From assembly GCF_002174305.1 (NCBI RefSeq), contig NZ_MIJB01000035.1, positions 1 to 49,918 on the forward strand: DNA of 49,918 bases, in the 5' to 3' direction. The position numbers and the translations under genes are program-made. Every line of letters starts with the position of its first letter. Positions within the stretch are counted from its first letter, which is position 1. The stretch is from Aeromicrobium sp. PE09-221 (GTDB lineage Bacteria; Actinomycetota; Actinomycetes; Propionibacteriales; Nocardioidaceae). Of the stretch, positions 35,830 through 43,745 are shown piece by piece. The notes beneath the pieces are model-generated. The model saw only the letters and a program-made list of their open reading frames with translations. It ran no database searches and was not told the origin of the DNA.

Positions 35830-36285
35830 ATGGCACTGCCCGTACTGCGATCGAACAGCACTGCGGATCGGTGGGACCCATTTCGTGAGTTCGAGGACCT
35901 CTACACCCAGATGGGACGGTTGATGGACTCAGCCTTCGGTCGCGTGGACCAGAGCACTGGTGGCTGGTCGCCGTTGGCCGATGTGACCGAGACCGACGAC
36001 GCCTACCTGGTCGAGGTCGAGCTCCCCGGCGTCAAACGCGACGACATCACCATCGATCTGATCGGCACCGATCTGGTCGTCGCCGGAGAGCTCAAGGAGA
36101 AGGAACGCCAAGGGCTGCTACGGCACCGCACTCGCCGCGTGGGCCAGTTCCACTACCGTGTCCAGCTGCCCGACAGCGTGGACGCCGACAGCGTGGAGGC
36201 CAAGCTGGAGGAGGGGGTGCTCAGCATCCGCGTCCCCAAGACCGAAATCGCCAGACCACGCCGCATCGCCATCAGTAGTTCCTGA
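35830..36285 (+). CDS. hsp20: Small heat-shock protein Hsp20 (alpha-crystallin family)
   Basis: This is an ATP-independent holdase chaperone of 151 residues. The start at 35830 is supported by GGAGGTG upstream. The N-terminal arm (WDPFREFEDLYTQMGRLMDSAF) is followed by the alpha-crystallin domain (about 47-140). Landmarks are the typical ADVTETDDAYLVEVELPGVKRDDI segment, the conserved VEAKLEEGVLSIRVPK with the G-x-L motif, and a C-terminal basic tail. The acrobat-type motif GQFHYRVQLPDSVD is intact. It is divergent from htpX and is followed by a strong hairpin terminator. Confidence 0.93.
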   Translation: MALPVLRSNSTADRWDPFREFEDLYTQMGRLMDSAFGRVDQSTGGWSPLADVTETDDAYLVEVELPGVKRDDITIDLIGTDLVVAGELKEKERQGLLRHRTRRVGQFHYRVQLPDSVDADSVEAKLEEGVLSIRVPKTEIARPRRIAISSS

Positions 36286-36305
36286 CCATTGCGGTCCGAC
36301 CCGAG

Positions 36306-36335
36306 ATGGCCCTGGCCTGTACCGGCCGGGGCCAT
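36306..36335 (+). terminator. Hairpin terminator downstream of hsp20
   Basis: ATGGCCCTGGCC and GGCCGGGGCCAT pair over 12 bp (one G-U) with a 6-nt loop, beginning 21 bp after the hsp20 stop. There is no strong U-tract, as is common in actinobacterial terminators. Confidence 0.7.
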
Positions 36336-36738
36336 ACTCTTGCGGCACGACATCCGTTCGACCATCGCTCCAGGCGAGGGGTGACCCCGGAACCCGCCGA
36401 TGAGTCTCGACAGCACGCCGGTGATAGTGGACGGACCCACGTCACCGCATCCGCCGACGCGACTTCGCTCATGTGGCCAGCAGAGCGATAGCCGTGTCAG
36501 TGCCCGGCGGCAGCCGAGGAGATAGACCGCGAACTCAGCAGCGGGTACGTCCCCGCAGCCTAGCGGGTGCCGTTGTCACGAATGCGCCGCAGCTCCACCG
36601 CACCTGGCTCGTCGGTCCACGCCCCACACATCGACGCTAGCTGCTGACCTCCCCACCAGTGACACCGCCAGCGCACCTGGCCAGCATGAACATCTCGAAC
36701 GCCTCGAACGATCGCTAGCGCCGGTTGAGCTGACCGGC
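36336..36738. other. Spacer between stress cassette and pilin-like genes
   Basis: No gene is convincing in this 403-bp stretch. It contains CCGCACCTG (36598-36606) and GCGCACCTG (36671-36679), close variants of the dispersed motif. The second lies 59 bp before the next start. The promoter for the downstream transfer genes is probably here. Confidence 0.4.
36671..36679 (+). promoter_or_regulatory. Variant of the GTGCACCTG motif (8 of 9)
   Basis: GCGCACCTG lies 59 bp upstream of the start at 36739, a distance comparable to the exact copies before 37111, 40460 and 45608. Confidence 0.35.
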
Positions 36739-37005
36739 ATGGATGTGTTCCCCGACTTCGACAGCCTGGAAGGCATCGGTGATCTGCGCGAGGTCATCGG
36801 TGCGCTGCTGACCTTAGTGCTCATCATCGCGGTGCTGATGCTGATCGTCTGCGCGATCGCCTGGGCGCTGTCGACCGCGAACGGCCACCACGGTGCCGCC
36901 ACCAAATCAAGGACCGGCGCCTGGACCGCCCTGGGCGCCGCGGCCCTGGCCGGCGGCGGGGTCGCCTGGCTGAACTGGCTGATCGACCTCGGCCAACAAC
37001 TCTGA
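36739..37005 (+). CDS. DUF6112-like two-helix membrane protein, pilin-like (first copy)
   Basis: This 88-residue protein has two hydrophobic helices (IGALLTLVLIIAVLMLIVCAIAWAL and ALGAAALAGGGVAWLNWLI) joined by a short basic loop (NGHHGAATKSR). The acidic N-terminus reads MDVFPDFDSLEGIGDL. The topology and size are those of VirB2/TrbC-type pilin subunits and of DUF6112 proteins of actinobacterial elements. The following gene is a paralogue ending in the same way (GQQL versus GQQV). The pilin role is inferred from topology and context. Confidence 0.65.
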   Translation: MDVFPDFDSLEGIGDLREVIGALLTLVLIIAVLMLIVCAIAWALSTANGHHGAATKSRTGAWTALGAAALAGGGVAWLNWLIDLGQQL

Positions 37006-37057
37006 ACCACACCCCACCAGCGGACCTCTCATCGGCTCCGACCGCGTGGGGCGGGTG

Positions 37058-37066
37058 GTGCACCTG
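37058..37066 (+). promoter_or_regulatory. GTGCACCTG motif, copy 3
   Basis: This copy lies 44 bp upstream of the second DUF6112-like start at 37111. Confidence 0.45.
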
Positions 37067-37110
37067 ATCGGCGAGAACCCTCTGCCTCGCGATGAAGGAG
37101 CACCCCCACG

Positions 37111-37440
37111 ATGAGCACCCTGATCCTCGCCGCCGAAACCGCCACCGCCCTCGGCCCACTGCTGCCGATGCAGGTCGACATCGACCCCAACGACTCCGGC
37201 CTGCCCGGCATCGCCCAGCTGCGCACCATCGTCGGCGCCGTCATGACCATCGGCCTGATTCTCTCTGTCTTGGCGTTGATCGTCTCGGCGATCGTGTGGG
37301 GTTTCGGCGCCAACTCCTCCAACCCGCATCTGGCCGGTCGGGGGAAGATCGGCGTTCTCGTCTCCTGCGGCGCCGCCGTGATCTGCGGTGCGTCCGTCAC
37401 GTTGATCAACTTCTTCTGGGGCGTCGGCCAGCAGGTCTGA
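37111..37440 (+). CDS. DUF6112-like two-helix membrane protein, pilin-like (second copy)
   Basis: This 109-residue paralogue of the preceding gene has an Ala/Leu-rich N-terminus (MSTLILAAETATALGPL). Its acidic segment (IDPNDSGLPGIAQL) parallels the FDSLEGIGDL of the first copy. Two membrane helices (IVGAVMTIGLILSVLALIVS and VLVSCGAAVICGASVTLINF) follow, with a GFGANSSNPHLAGRGK loop. The Shine-Dalgarno AAGGAG lies upstream. Two adjacent copies may form a mixed pilus or channel subunit. It precedes the TrbL-like gene. Confidence 0.7.
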   Translation: MSTLILAAETATALGPLLPMQVDIDPNDSGLPGIAQLRTIVGAVMTIGLILSVLALIVSAIVWGFGANSSNPHLAGRGKIGVLVSCGAAVICGASVTLINFFWGVGQQV

Positions 37441-37488
37441 CCCCCACCCGCCAAACCTTCTCGATTCTGCGTAAGGAAGTGGTCTGCG

Positions 37489-38883
37489 GTGGGTGTGTGC
37501 GATATCCCCCTCGTCTCGACCGTCTGCGACACCGCCGGCGAAGCCGCCGCCAGCCTGGTCTCGGCGCCGTTCGACTGGATCGCCGGCGCGATGGGCGCCG
37601 CCGCCGGGTGGTTGTTCGAGGCGGTGTGGACGGTTTTCGACACCACCACCCTGGTCGACGTCACGTCGCCGGAGTATGTGGCGGTCTACAACATCCTGTT
37701 CGGCATCGCGGTCTTCGTGATGCTGATCTTCTTCTGCCTCCAACTCATCACCGGACTCATCCGCCGCGACCCCACCGCCCTGTCCCGCGCCGCCCTCGGG
37801 TTGGCGAAGTCGGTGCTGGGGTCGTTCGTGGTCATCACCCTGACCGCGCTGTTGTTGGAGATCGTCGACCAGCTCTGCATCGGGATCATCCAAGCCGCCG
37901 GGGAGACCACCGAGTCCATGGGCGACAAGATCACGCTGCTGGCCGCCGGGCTGGTCGGGATCAACATCGCCGCACCCGGGGTCGGGGCGATCATCACGAT
38001 CTTCCTCGCCGGGCTGGCGATCAGCGCCGCGGCGATCGTCTGGCTCAGTCTTCTGGTGCGCAAGGCGCTGTTGCTGGTCGCGATCGTGCTCGCGCCGCTG
38101 GCGTTCTCCGGGGCGTCGTGGGATGCGACCAAGGGGTGGATCAGCAAGTGGGCGATGTTCGTCATCGCCCTCATCGTCTCCAAACTCGTCCTGGTCGTGA
38201 TGTTCCTCGTCGCCATCACCCAAGTCTCCGCACCCATCGACGGCGACCTGGCCTCCGTGGCGGACCCGATCGCCGGGATCGTGCTCATGGCGATTGCCGC
38301 CTTCGCCCCCTACCTGACCTATAAGTTCCTGTCGTTCGTCGGGTTCGACATGTACCACGCCATCGGGTCCGAACAGGACGCCAAGAACGCCCTCAACCGG
38401 CCCGTCCCCACCCCCGCCAAGCCCGGAAGCAACGGGAACGAGCCCAAGAAGATCCTCGACGACAACACCGGCGGCGGTGGCGGCGGTGGTGGTGGGAAGA
38501 AGCCACCGGAGCCGAAGAACCCCGCGCCCGCAGGCAGCGGGACGGCCGGCGCCGCTGGCGGCAAGACCGCAGCAAGTGGTTCCGCCGGAGCAGGCGCGGG
38601 CCCCGGGGCCGGGGCCGCGGCGGCTGGTCCCGCGACTGCGGCCGTGGTGGCGGCGAAGGTCGCCAAGGACGCCGCGACCGCCGGGCCCAAGGCCGGCACG
38701 GCGCTCGGCGGGCAGGGCGAGGCCGCCGCCGACTCCGCTGGACAGGCCGGCAACGCCCCGCCGGCCGCGCAGGCACCCCCGCCATCGACGCCGGCACCGA
38801 GGACACCCACCGGCGGGCCGTCAGAGGTGCGTCCGCCGAAGCAGCCTCCGCCGCCTGCGCCGAAGCCGACCGGGAAGGAGTGA
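37489..38883 (+). CDS. TrbL/VirB6-like conjugal transfer membrane protein
   Basis: This 464-residue polytopic protein has about six membrane helices between residues 60 and 280 (for example YNILFGIAVFVMLIFFCLQ, SVLGSFVVITLTALLLEIV, AAIVWLSLLVRKALLLVAIV). A cytoplasmic-type tail follows, rich in Gly, Ala and Pro with a poly-Gly run near 325-335. VirB6/TrbL proteins form the inner-membrane part of the transfer channel. The GTG start has AAGGAAG nine bases upstream. The low-complexity tail is about 170 residues and may be extended relative to relatives. It lies 7 bp before the SCO6880 gene. Confidence 0.8.
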   Translation: MGVCDIPLVSTVCDTAGEAAASLVSAPFDWIAGAMGAAAGWLFEAVWTVFDTTTLVDVTSPEYVAVYNILFGIAVFVMLIFFCLQLITGLIRRDPTALSRAALGLAKSVLGSFVVITLTALLLEIVDQLCIGIIQAAGETTESMGDKITLLAAGLVGINIAAPGVGAIITIFLAGLAISAAAIVWLSLLVRKALLLVAIVLAPLAFSGASWDATKGWISKWAMFVIALIVSKLVLVVMFLVAITQVSAPIDGDLASVADPIAGIVLMAIAAFAPYLTYKFLSFVGFDMYHAIGSEQDAKNALNRPVPTPAKPGSNGNEPKKILDDNTGGGGGGGGGKKPPEPKNPAPAGSGTAGAAGGKTAASGSAGAGAGPGAGAAAAGPATAAVVAAKVAKDAATAGPKAGTALGGQGEAAADSAGQAGNAPPAAQAPPPSTPAPRTPTGGPSEVRPPKQPPPPAPKPTGKE

Positions 38884-38890
38884 ACCGGTC

Positions 38891-40360
38891 ATGGCCATGA
38901 AGCAGAACGACCGCGGTACGTCTTCGGAGTTGGTGCCGGTGAAGTTCTCCCGCCTCACCCGCCGCGGGGTGTTGTTGGGGCTGTCGTTGTCGCAGCTCAT
39001 CACCCTCGCGGTCGGCATCCTCAGTATCGTGGGGGCGCTCTACGCAGGGGGCGGCATCCTGCTCGCCTACACCACACCCATCTGGGTCATCGCCGCCGCC
39101 TTGACGTGGACACCCATCGCCGGGCGGCCCGCGGTCGAATGGCTGCCGGTCGCGTTCTGGTGGCTCTGGCGCTCCACCGGCGGACAACTCCTCTACCGGC
39201 GGCGGGGCGTCACACCCCGCCCCGTCGGCACCCTCGCCCTGCCCGGCGACATGGCCAGGCTGCGCGAATACACCGACCCCGACACCGGCGCGGGGATGAT
39301 CCACGACCCCCACGCCCAGACCCTCACCGTCGTCTGCGAGGTGACCCATCCGGCGTTCGTGCTCCTCGACCCCGGCGAGCAGGAACGCCGGGTCACCTCC
39401 TGGGGCCGCGTCCTGGCCACCGTCTGCCGCTCCGGACGCATCGCCACCTTGCAGGTCTTGGAGCGCACTCTGCCCGATTCGGGGACCGGCCTGGCGGAAT
39501 GGTGGGCTGCTCACGGCACCGCCGACGACACCTGGGCCGCGACCACCTACGCCGAGCTGATCGACCGCGCCGGGCCTGCCGGCGAACGCCACGCCACCAC
39601 CCTGTCGCTGTCGCTGGACATGAAGAACGCCGCCCGCCAGGTCAGGACCGCCGGCGGCGGCATCCGAGGTGCCGCCGCGGTCCTGCGCCAAGAGATGTCC
39701 ACCCTCGTCGCCGCATTGCGGTCGGCCGACCTCACCCCGTCGGGGTGGCTGAGCCCGGGGGAGATCGCCGTCATCCTCCGCAGCGCGTATGACCCGGCGA
39801 TCGCCGCCACGCTGGAACGTCACGGCGAACTCGGACAATCCCTCGCCACCGCCGGGCCGGTCGCGGTCAACGAGTCCTGGACCCGGCTGCGCACCGATTC
39901 GGCCCACCACGCCGTGCTCTGGATCAGTGAGTGGCCCAGGTCGCTGGTCTATCCCGGCTTCCTGTCACCGGTTCTCCTCTCCACGGGCATTCAGCGGTCG
40001 TTCTCGCTGATCTGCACCCCGATGCGCTCCGACCAAGCCGCACGGGACATCCGCAAGAAGAAGGTCGAGCACATCTCCGATCAAGCGCAGCGGGCAAAGA
40101 TCGGGCAGATCGAAGACGCCGCCCAGACCGCCGAGTACCAGGACGTGCTCCAGCAGGAAGCCGACCTCACCGCAGGCCACGGCGTCCTCAGATACACCGG
40201 CCTCATCTCCGTCTCCGCTCCGACAGTAGAGGAACTGGAAGCCGGGGTCGCGGCGATCGAACAGGCCGCCATCCAAGCCTCCTGCGAAACTCGGCTGTTG
40301 GTCGGCCAGCAGGCCGCGGCGTTCACCGCCGCCGCGCTGCCGCTGTGCCGCCGCGTCTGA
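38891..40360 (+). CDS. SCO6880 family conjugation protein
   Basis: This 489-residue protein has two membrane helices near the N-terminus (GVLLGLSLSQLITLAVGILSIVG and GGGILLAYTTPIWVIAAALTW; a PrgI-like region). A long cytoplasmic region follows with RLREYTDPDTGAGMIHDPHAQTLTVVCEVTH and LSLSLDMKNAARQVRTAGGG. This is the pattern of SCO6880 proteins and resembles the N-terminal half of VirB4. The next-but-one gene encodes a short VirB4-like ATPase, so the two may form a split VirB4. The ATG at 38891 was chosen because it begins right after the TrbL-like stop and starts the conserved region. Confidence 0.85.
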   Translation: MAMKQNDRGTSSELVPVKFSRLTRRGVLLGLSLSQLITLAVGILSIVGALYAGGGILLAYTTPIWVIAAALTWTPIAGRPAVEWLPVAFWWLWRSTGGQLLYRRRGVTPRPVGTLALPGDMARLREYTDPDTGAGMIHDPHAQTLTVVCEVTHPAFVLLDPGEQERRVTSWGRVLATVCRSGRIATLQVLERTLPDSGTGLAEWWAAHGTADDTWAATTYAELIDRAGPAGERHATTLSLSLDMKNAARQVRTAGGGIRGAAAVLRQEMSTLVAALRSADLTPSGWLSPGEIAVILRSAYDPAIAATLERHGELGQSLATAGPVAVNESWTRLRTDSAHHAVLWISEWPRSLVYPGFLSPVLLSTGIQRSFSLICTPMRSDQAARDIRKKKVEHISDQAQRAKIGQIEDAAQTAEYQDVLQQEADLTAGHGVLRYTGLISVSAPTVEELEAGVAAIEQAAIQASCETRLLVGQQAAAFTAAALPLCRRV

Positions 40361-40389
40361 GCTGACCAGCCGGGGGTTGGGTGCAGGGC

Positions 40390-40398
40390 GTGCACCTG
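40390..40398 (+). promoter_or_regulatory. GTGCACCTG motif, copy 4
   Basis: This copy lies 61 bp upstream of the start at 40460 and directly before a strong hairpin. Confidence 0.45.
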
Positions 40399-40401
40399 AG
40401 G

Positions 40402-40427
40402 GGTGAGCCCGAACCACCGGGCTCGCC
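40402..40427 (+). terminator. Intercistronic hairpin
   Basis: GGTGAGCCCG pairs with CGGGCTCGCC (10 bp, one G-U) around AACCAC and is followed by a pyrimidine run. It may terminate or attenuate the SCO6880 transcript and set the level of downstream genes. Confidence 0.55.
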
Positions 40428-40459
40428 CTCTCTGTTCGCTCACCGTCTTGGAGGCTGTG

Positions 40460-41692
40460 ATGCCCACGTTCCACGACCCGCTCGCCGATGCGGCCGAAGC
40501 CTCCGAAGCACTGCGAGGCCTGGCCCACGCCTCCCGCGTCTTCGATGACCCAGCCGACACCTACCGGGTGTTCGGGGACCTCGTGGCGGGAGTTCGATCG
40601 CTGCGCCACGTCCTCGACCAGCTCGCCGACACCCACTTCAACGCGCGAGATCGGGCGTTCGACGATGACGGCAATCCCGCCGCCGGCGCGGCGTCCGCGC
40701 TGGCAGCCGCCGATGAGCTGCACCAGGCCGGCACGCTGCTCGATCAGGCCTACGACCGGCTCGACGCGGCATTCTCGCACTCGGGGAGGATCGCCTGGCA
40801 CCCCGAACCGGTCGTCGACAGAGACGCCCAGCGGGAACGGCTGGCGGCCCGCCTGGACGGCGCCCCCGCCACCCCGATCACGACGGTGCAGGCCGGGTCG
40901 CTCGCGTTGACGGTGTGGCCCGATGCGCCGGTGGGTGAGCATCAGCGCTACGCCTACCGGATCACCGACACCACCACCGGCCAGACGGTGGAGGGCCGGG
41001 ACCTGTTCACCGGCGCCGGCACCCTCGTCGACCCCCACCGCGCCATCCGCGACCTCGCGACCTTCCTGAGCGCCGCCGGTCAGGCCCGCCAGCACGGCCT
41101 CGACCAGTCCGGGAGCAGCCCGGAGCACGAGGGCCTGTTCCCCGCGTGGGTGGCCGAGGCCGCCCGCACCAACACCGATGCCCTGGCCGAGCTGAGCGAA
41201 CACGACCCCACCGAGCCCGAACAGGCGGTGGGGCGGCGCTGGCTGAACGTGGCTTTCCTCCAGGGCGAGGAGGCCGATGCGGTGCTCGATCTGATCGACC
41301 GCGACGGCGCCGAAGCCGCCATCGCGCACCTGAGCGGGTACGACTATGGCGACGAGACCACTCAGGCGGCCCTGGAGAACGGCTACGTCTACGACGACCA
41401 GCCACCTACCGGCAGCACCGACCGAACCGTCCAGGACGGCCGGTATGCGCTGACCTACAACCACGCGCTCGGGCATGTGGGCCTGTACCGCGAGTTCGAC
41501 ACCCCACCCGATCCCGCACTGCACGAGGCCCAGCAGCCAGCCTCGGCGGTCGTCAACGAGCAGCCACACCACGCGCCCGCACCGGCTCGGGAGGCGTCGG
41601 CTGCCCAGCGCGCCGCCCTCGGCGCGGACCGCGACTGGTACGCCAGCCCAGCCGGCACCATCAGCCAGTCCGGGCGAGGACTGTCACTATGA
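40460..41692 (+). CDS. Conserved hypothetical protein of conjugative elements
   Basis: The ATG at 40460 has GGAGG five bases upstream. The 410-residue soluble protein has a helical N-terminus (ASEALRGLAHASRVFDDPADTYRVFGDL..., about 10-110). The middle part is beta-rich (SLALTVWPDAPVGEHQRYAYRI). It then has a segment with DGAEAAIAHLSGYDYGDETTQAALENGYVYD and a C-terminal low-complexity tail ending in GRGLSL. The ArdC-like protein ends in GRGL as well, which may be a shared short terminal signal. I do not recognise the family. Its stop overlaps the VirB4-like start. Confidence 0.65.
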   Translation: MPTFHDPLADAAEASEALRGLAHASRVFDDPADTYRVFGDLVAGVRSLRHVLDQLADTHFNARDRAFDDDGNPAAGAASALAAADELHQAGTLLDQAYDRLDAAFSHSGRIAWHPEPVVDRDAQRERLAARLDGAPATPITTVQAGSLALTVWPDAPVGEHQRYAYRITDTTTGQTVEGRDLFTGAGTLVDPHRAIRDLATFLSAAGQARQHGLDQSGSSPEHEGLFPAWVAEAARTNTDALAELSEHDPTEPEQAVGRRWLNVAFLQGEEADAVLDLIDRDGAEAAIAHLSGYDYGDETTQAALENGYVYDDQPPTGSTDRTVQDGRYALTYNHALGHVGLYREFDTPPDPALHEAQQPASAVVNEQPHHAPAPAREASAAQRAALGADRDWYASPAGTISQSGRGLSL

Positions 41693-43185
41693 CCGGCGAA
41701 GGAGACGAGCGGGAGCGGCTGCACACCTCGGTCCTCGTCGCCCCCGCCAAGGAGCACCGCCAGCTGCGCAAACAGCGCCGGAAGGCCACGGCAAGACTCC
41801 AGGCCGAACAGCACGCCGCCGACAAGGCCGCCGCACGCGCGAAGGCCGAGGCTGAGCGCGCCGAACGCCGCGCCACCCGCTACCTGCCCGCCGCCGGTGA
41901 ACCCGGCCCCGCCGCTCTCAGATCGCCGGGGCGGTTCCGGCTCCCGCGCCATCAGGACACCTCCGCGACCCTCGCCGGGGCGTATCCGTTCGTCGCCGAA
42001 GGCGGCCTGGGCTCCGACGGGGTGTTCGTCGGCCAAGACCTCTACTCCGGCGGCAGCTTCGTCTATGACCCCTGGGTGCTCTACGCCCGCGGCATCATCA
42101 CCGCACCCAACATCGTCCTGGCCGGAATCGTCGGCTCCGGCAAGTCCTCACTCGCCAAGTCCCTGTACACCCGCAGCCTGCCGTTCGGTCGCCGCGTCTA
42201 CGTCCCCGGTGACCCCAAAGGCGAACACACCGCGGTCGCCGAGGCAGTCGGAGGCCGGGCGATCGTGCTGGGCCACGGCCTGAACACCCGCCTCAACCCC
42301 CTCGACGAAGGCCACCGACCGGGCGGCCTCAGCGATGAGCAATGGAAGACGACCGTGGCCTCCCGCCGCCGCGACTTGATTGGCGCGCTGGCTGAGACCG
42401 TGCTGGCGCGCGGGCTCACGCCGTTGGAGCACACCGCCATCGACCTCGCCCTGACTGCCACCGTGAGGGAGAACGACGTGCCGATCCTGCCCACCGTCGT
42501 CGACCACATCCTCAACCCCACCCACGACGACGACAACGGGCGTCTCGCTGAGGACGGCCGGCTCGTCGGCCACGCCCTACGCAGGCTCGTGGCCGGAGAC
42601 CTCCAAGGGCTCTTCGACGGACCCTCCACCGTCACTTTCGACCCGTCACTGCCGATGATCAGCCTCGACCTCTCGCGGGTCACCGAGAACTCCACGCTGA
42701 TCTCGGTGTTGATGACCTGCTCCAGCGCGTGGATGGAGTCCGCCCTGCTCGACCCGAACGGCGGGCAGCGGTGGGTGATCTACGACGAGGCCTGGCGGCT
42801 CATGTCCCACCCCGCCCTGCTCAAGCGGATGGACGCGCACTGGCGGCTCGCTCGTCATTACGGGATCGCGAACATGCTGATCTTCCACAAGCTCTCCGAC
42901 CTCGACAACGTCGGCGACGCCGGATCAGCCATGCGCTCCCTCGCCAACAGCCTGCTCGCGAACGCCGAGACCAGGATCGTCTACCGCCAAGAGTCCGACC
43001 AGCTCGGACCCACCGCCACCGCCCTCGGACTCACCGGCACCGAACAGAACCTGCTCCCGTCGCTGGGTGTCGGGCAGGGGTTGTGGCGGATCAAGGATCG
43101 CTCCTTCGTGACCCAGCATCAGCTCCACCCCGCCGAACTGGGACTGTTCGACACCAGCTCCCGGCTCACGCAGGGGGTCATGTGA
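41689..43185 (+). CDS. VirB4-like conjugation ATPase
   Basis: This 498-residue AAA-like ATPase energises the transfer channel. Residues 20-65 form a highly charged coiled coil (RKQRRKATARLQAEQHAADK). Walker A is AGIVGSGKSS (145-154), followed by YVPGDPKGEHTAVAEAVGG. Walker B is RWVIYDEAWRLM (about 362-373), then NMLIFHKLSDLDNVGD and RIVYRQESDQLGPT. It lacks the N-terminal domain of full VirB4 (about 800 aa), probably supplied by the SCO6880 protein. The ATG overlaps the preceding stop (ATGA). Confidence 0.87.
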   Translation: MTGEGDERERLHTSVLVAPAKEHRQLRKQRRKATARLQAEQHAADKAAARAKAEAERAERRATRYLPAAGEPGPAALRSPGRFRLPRHQDTSATLAGAYPFVAEGGLGSDGVFVGQDLYSGGSFVYDPWVLYARGIITAPNIVLAGIVGSGKSSLAKSLYTRSLPFGRRVYVPGDPKGEHTAVAEAVGGRAIVLGHGLNTRLNPLDEGHRPGGLSDEQWKTTVASRRRDLIGALAETVLARGLTPLEHTAIDLALTATVRENDVPILPTVVDHILNPTHDDDNGRLAEDGRLVGHALRRLVAGDLQGLFDGPSTVTFDPSLPMISLDLSRVTENSTLISVLMTCSSAWMESALLDPNGGQRWVIYDEAWRLMSHPALLKRMDAHWRLARHYGIANMLIFHKLSDLDNVGDAGSAMRSLANSLLANAETRIVYRQESDQLGPTATALGLTGTEQNLLPSLGVGQGLWRIKDRSFVTQHQLHPAELGLFDTSSRLTQGVM

Positions 43186-43745
43186 TGGGCCCGAAGAAGC
43201 CACGGCGGATCACCTGGCAGGACCCCGCCGAGGCCCCGGTGCTGCTGCCACACGTCGTCGTCACGGTCGTCGAAAACGGAGCGCTGGACGTCACCGTCGA
43301 CGGTGCACCGTTCCCGCCGCCGCGACAGGAGTCCGCGTGGACGCGCAGCACCTTCGGTGAACTGTTGGATGCCGTCACCGCCGACCGCACCGTCGCGGTG
43401 CGGATCGAGGTCCGCGAGAACGATGGGTCCGTGTTCACCGACATCGTCCGCGCCCGGCGCCCCGCGCGTTCCGAGCCGACCGAAGTCGAGGATGCTGAGG
43501 ATCAAGACCAGGTCGCCCAGAACCCGTCTGCCTCCCGGCTGGTCGAGGTCATCGACGAGGGGTTCGTGCCCGGGGAGGACATCGCGGTCGCGCTGATCGT
43601 CGCGCACACCGATGCCACCGGCACCGGCCACGCTCGCGCCCTGATCGACACCACTCGCCTCGCTGATCTGCTCGACAACGGCACCGGTGAGGTCGTGCTG
43701 TTGGGCCGGGTCTCCGGAACCCTGCACGTCCGGCGGCTGTCATGA
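43185..43745 (+). CDS. Hypothetical protein between VirB4- and VirD4-like genes
   Basis: This 186-residue acidic protein has a basic start (MGPKKPRRITWQDP). A compact beta-rich domain follows (HVVVTVVENGALDVTVDGAPF..., FGELLDAVTADRTVAVRIEVRENDG), then a linker and a second region (VEVIDEGFVPGEDIAVALIVAHTDATGTGHARALID). No membrane segment or catalytic motif is visible. Start-stop overlap on both sides ties it to the transfer operon. The family is unknown to me. Confidence 0.65.
   Translation: MGPKKPRRITWQDPAEAPVLLPHVVVTVVENGALDVTVDGAPFPPPRQESAWTRSTFGELLDAVTADRTVAVRIEVRENDGSVFTDIVRARRPARSEPTEVEDAEDQDQVAQNPSASRLVEVIDEGFVPGEDIAVALIVAHTDATGTGHARALIDTTRLADLLDNGTGEVVLLGRVSGTLHVRRLS

Noticed and set aside
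38393..39910. Long minus-strand open frames opposite the TrbL-like and SCO6880 genes, and similar ones elsewhere
   Set aside because: They are antisense to well-supported genes, rich in Arg/Gly/Pro/Ala, and typical artefacts of high-GC codon bias.
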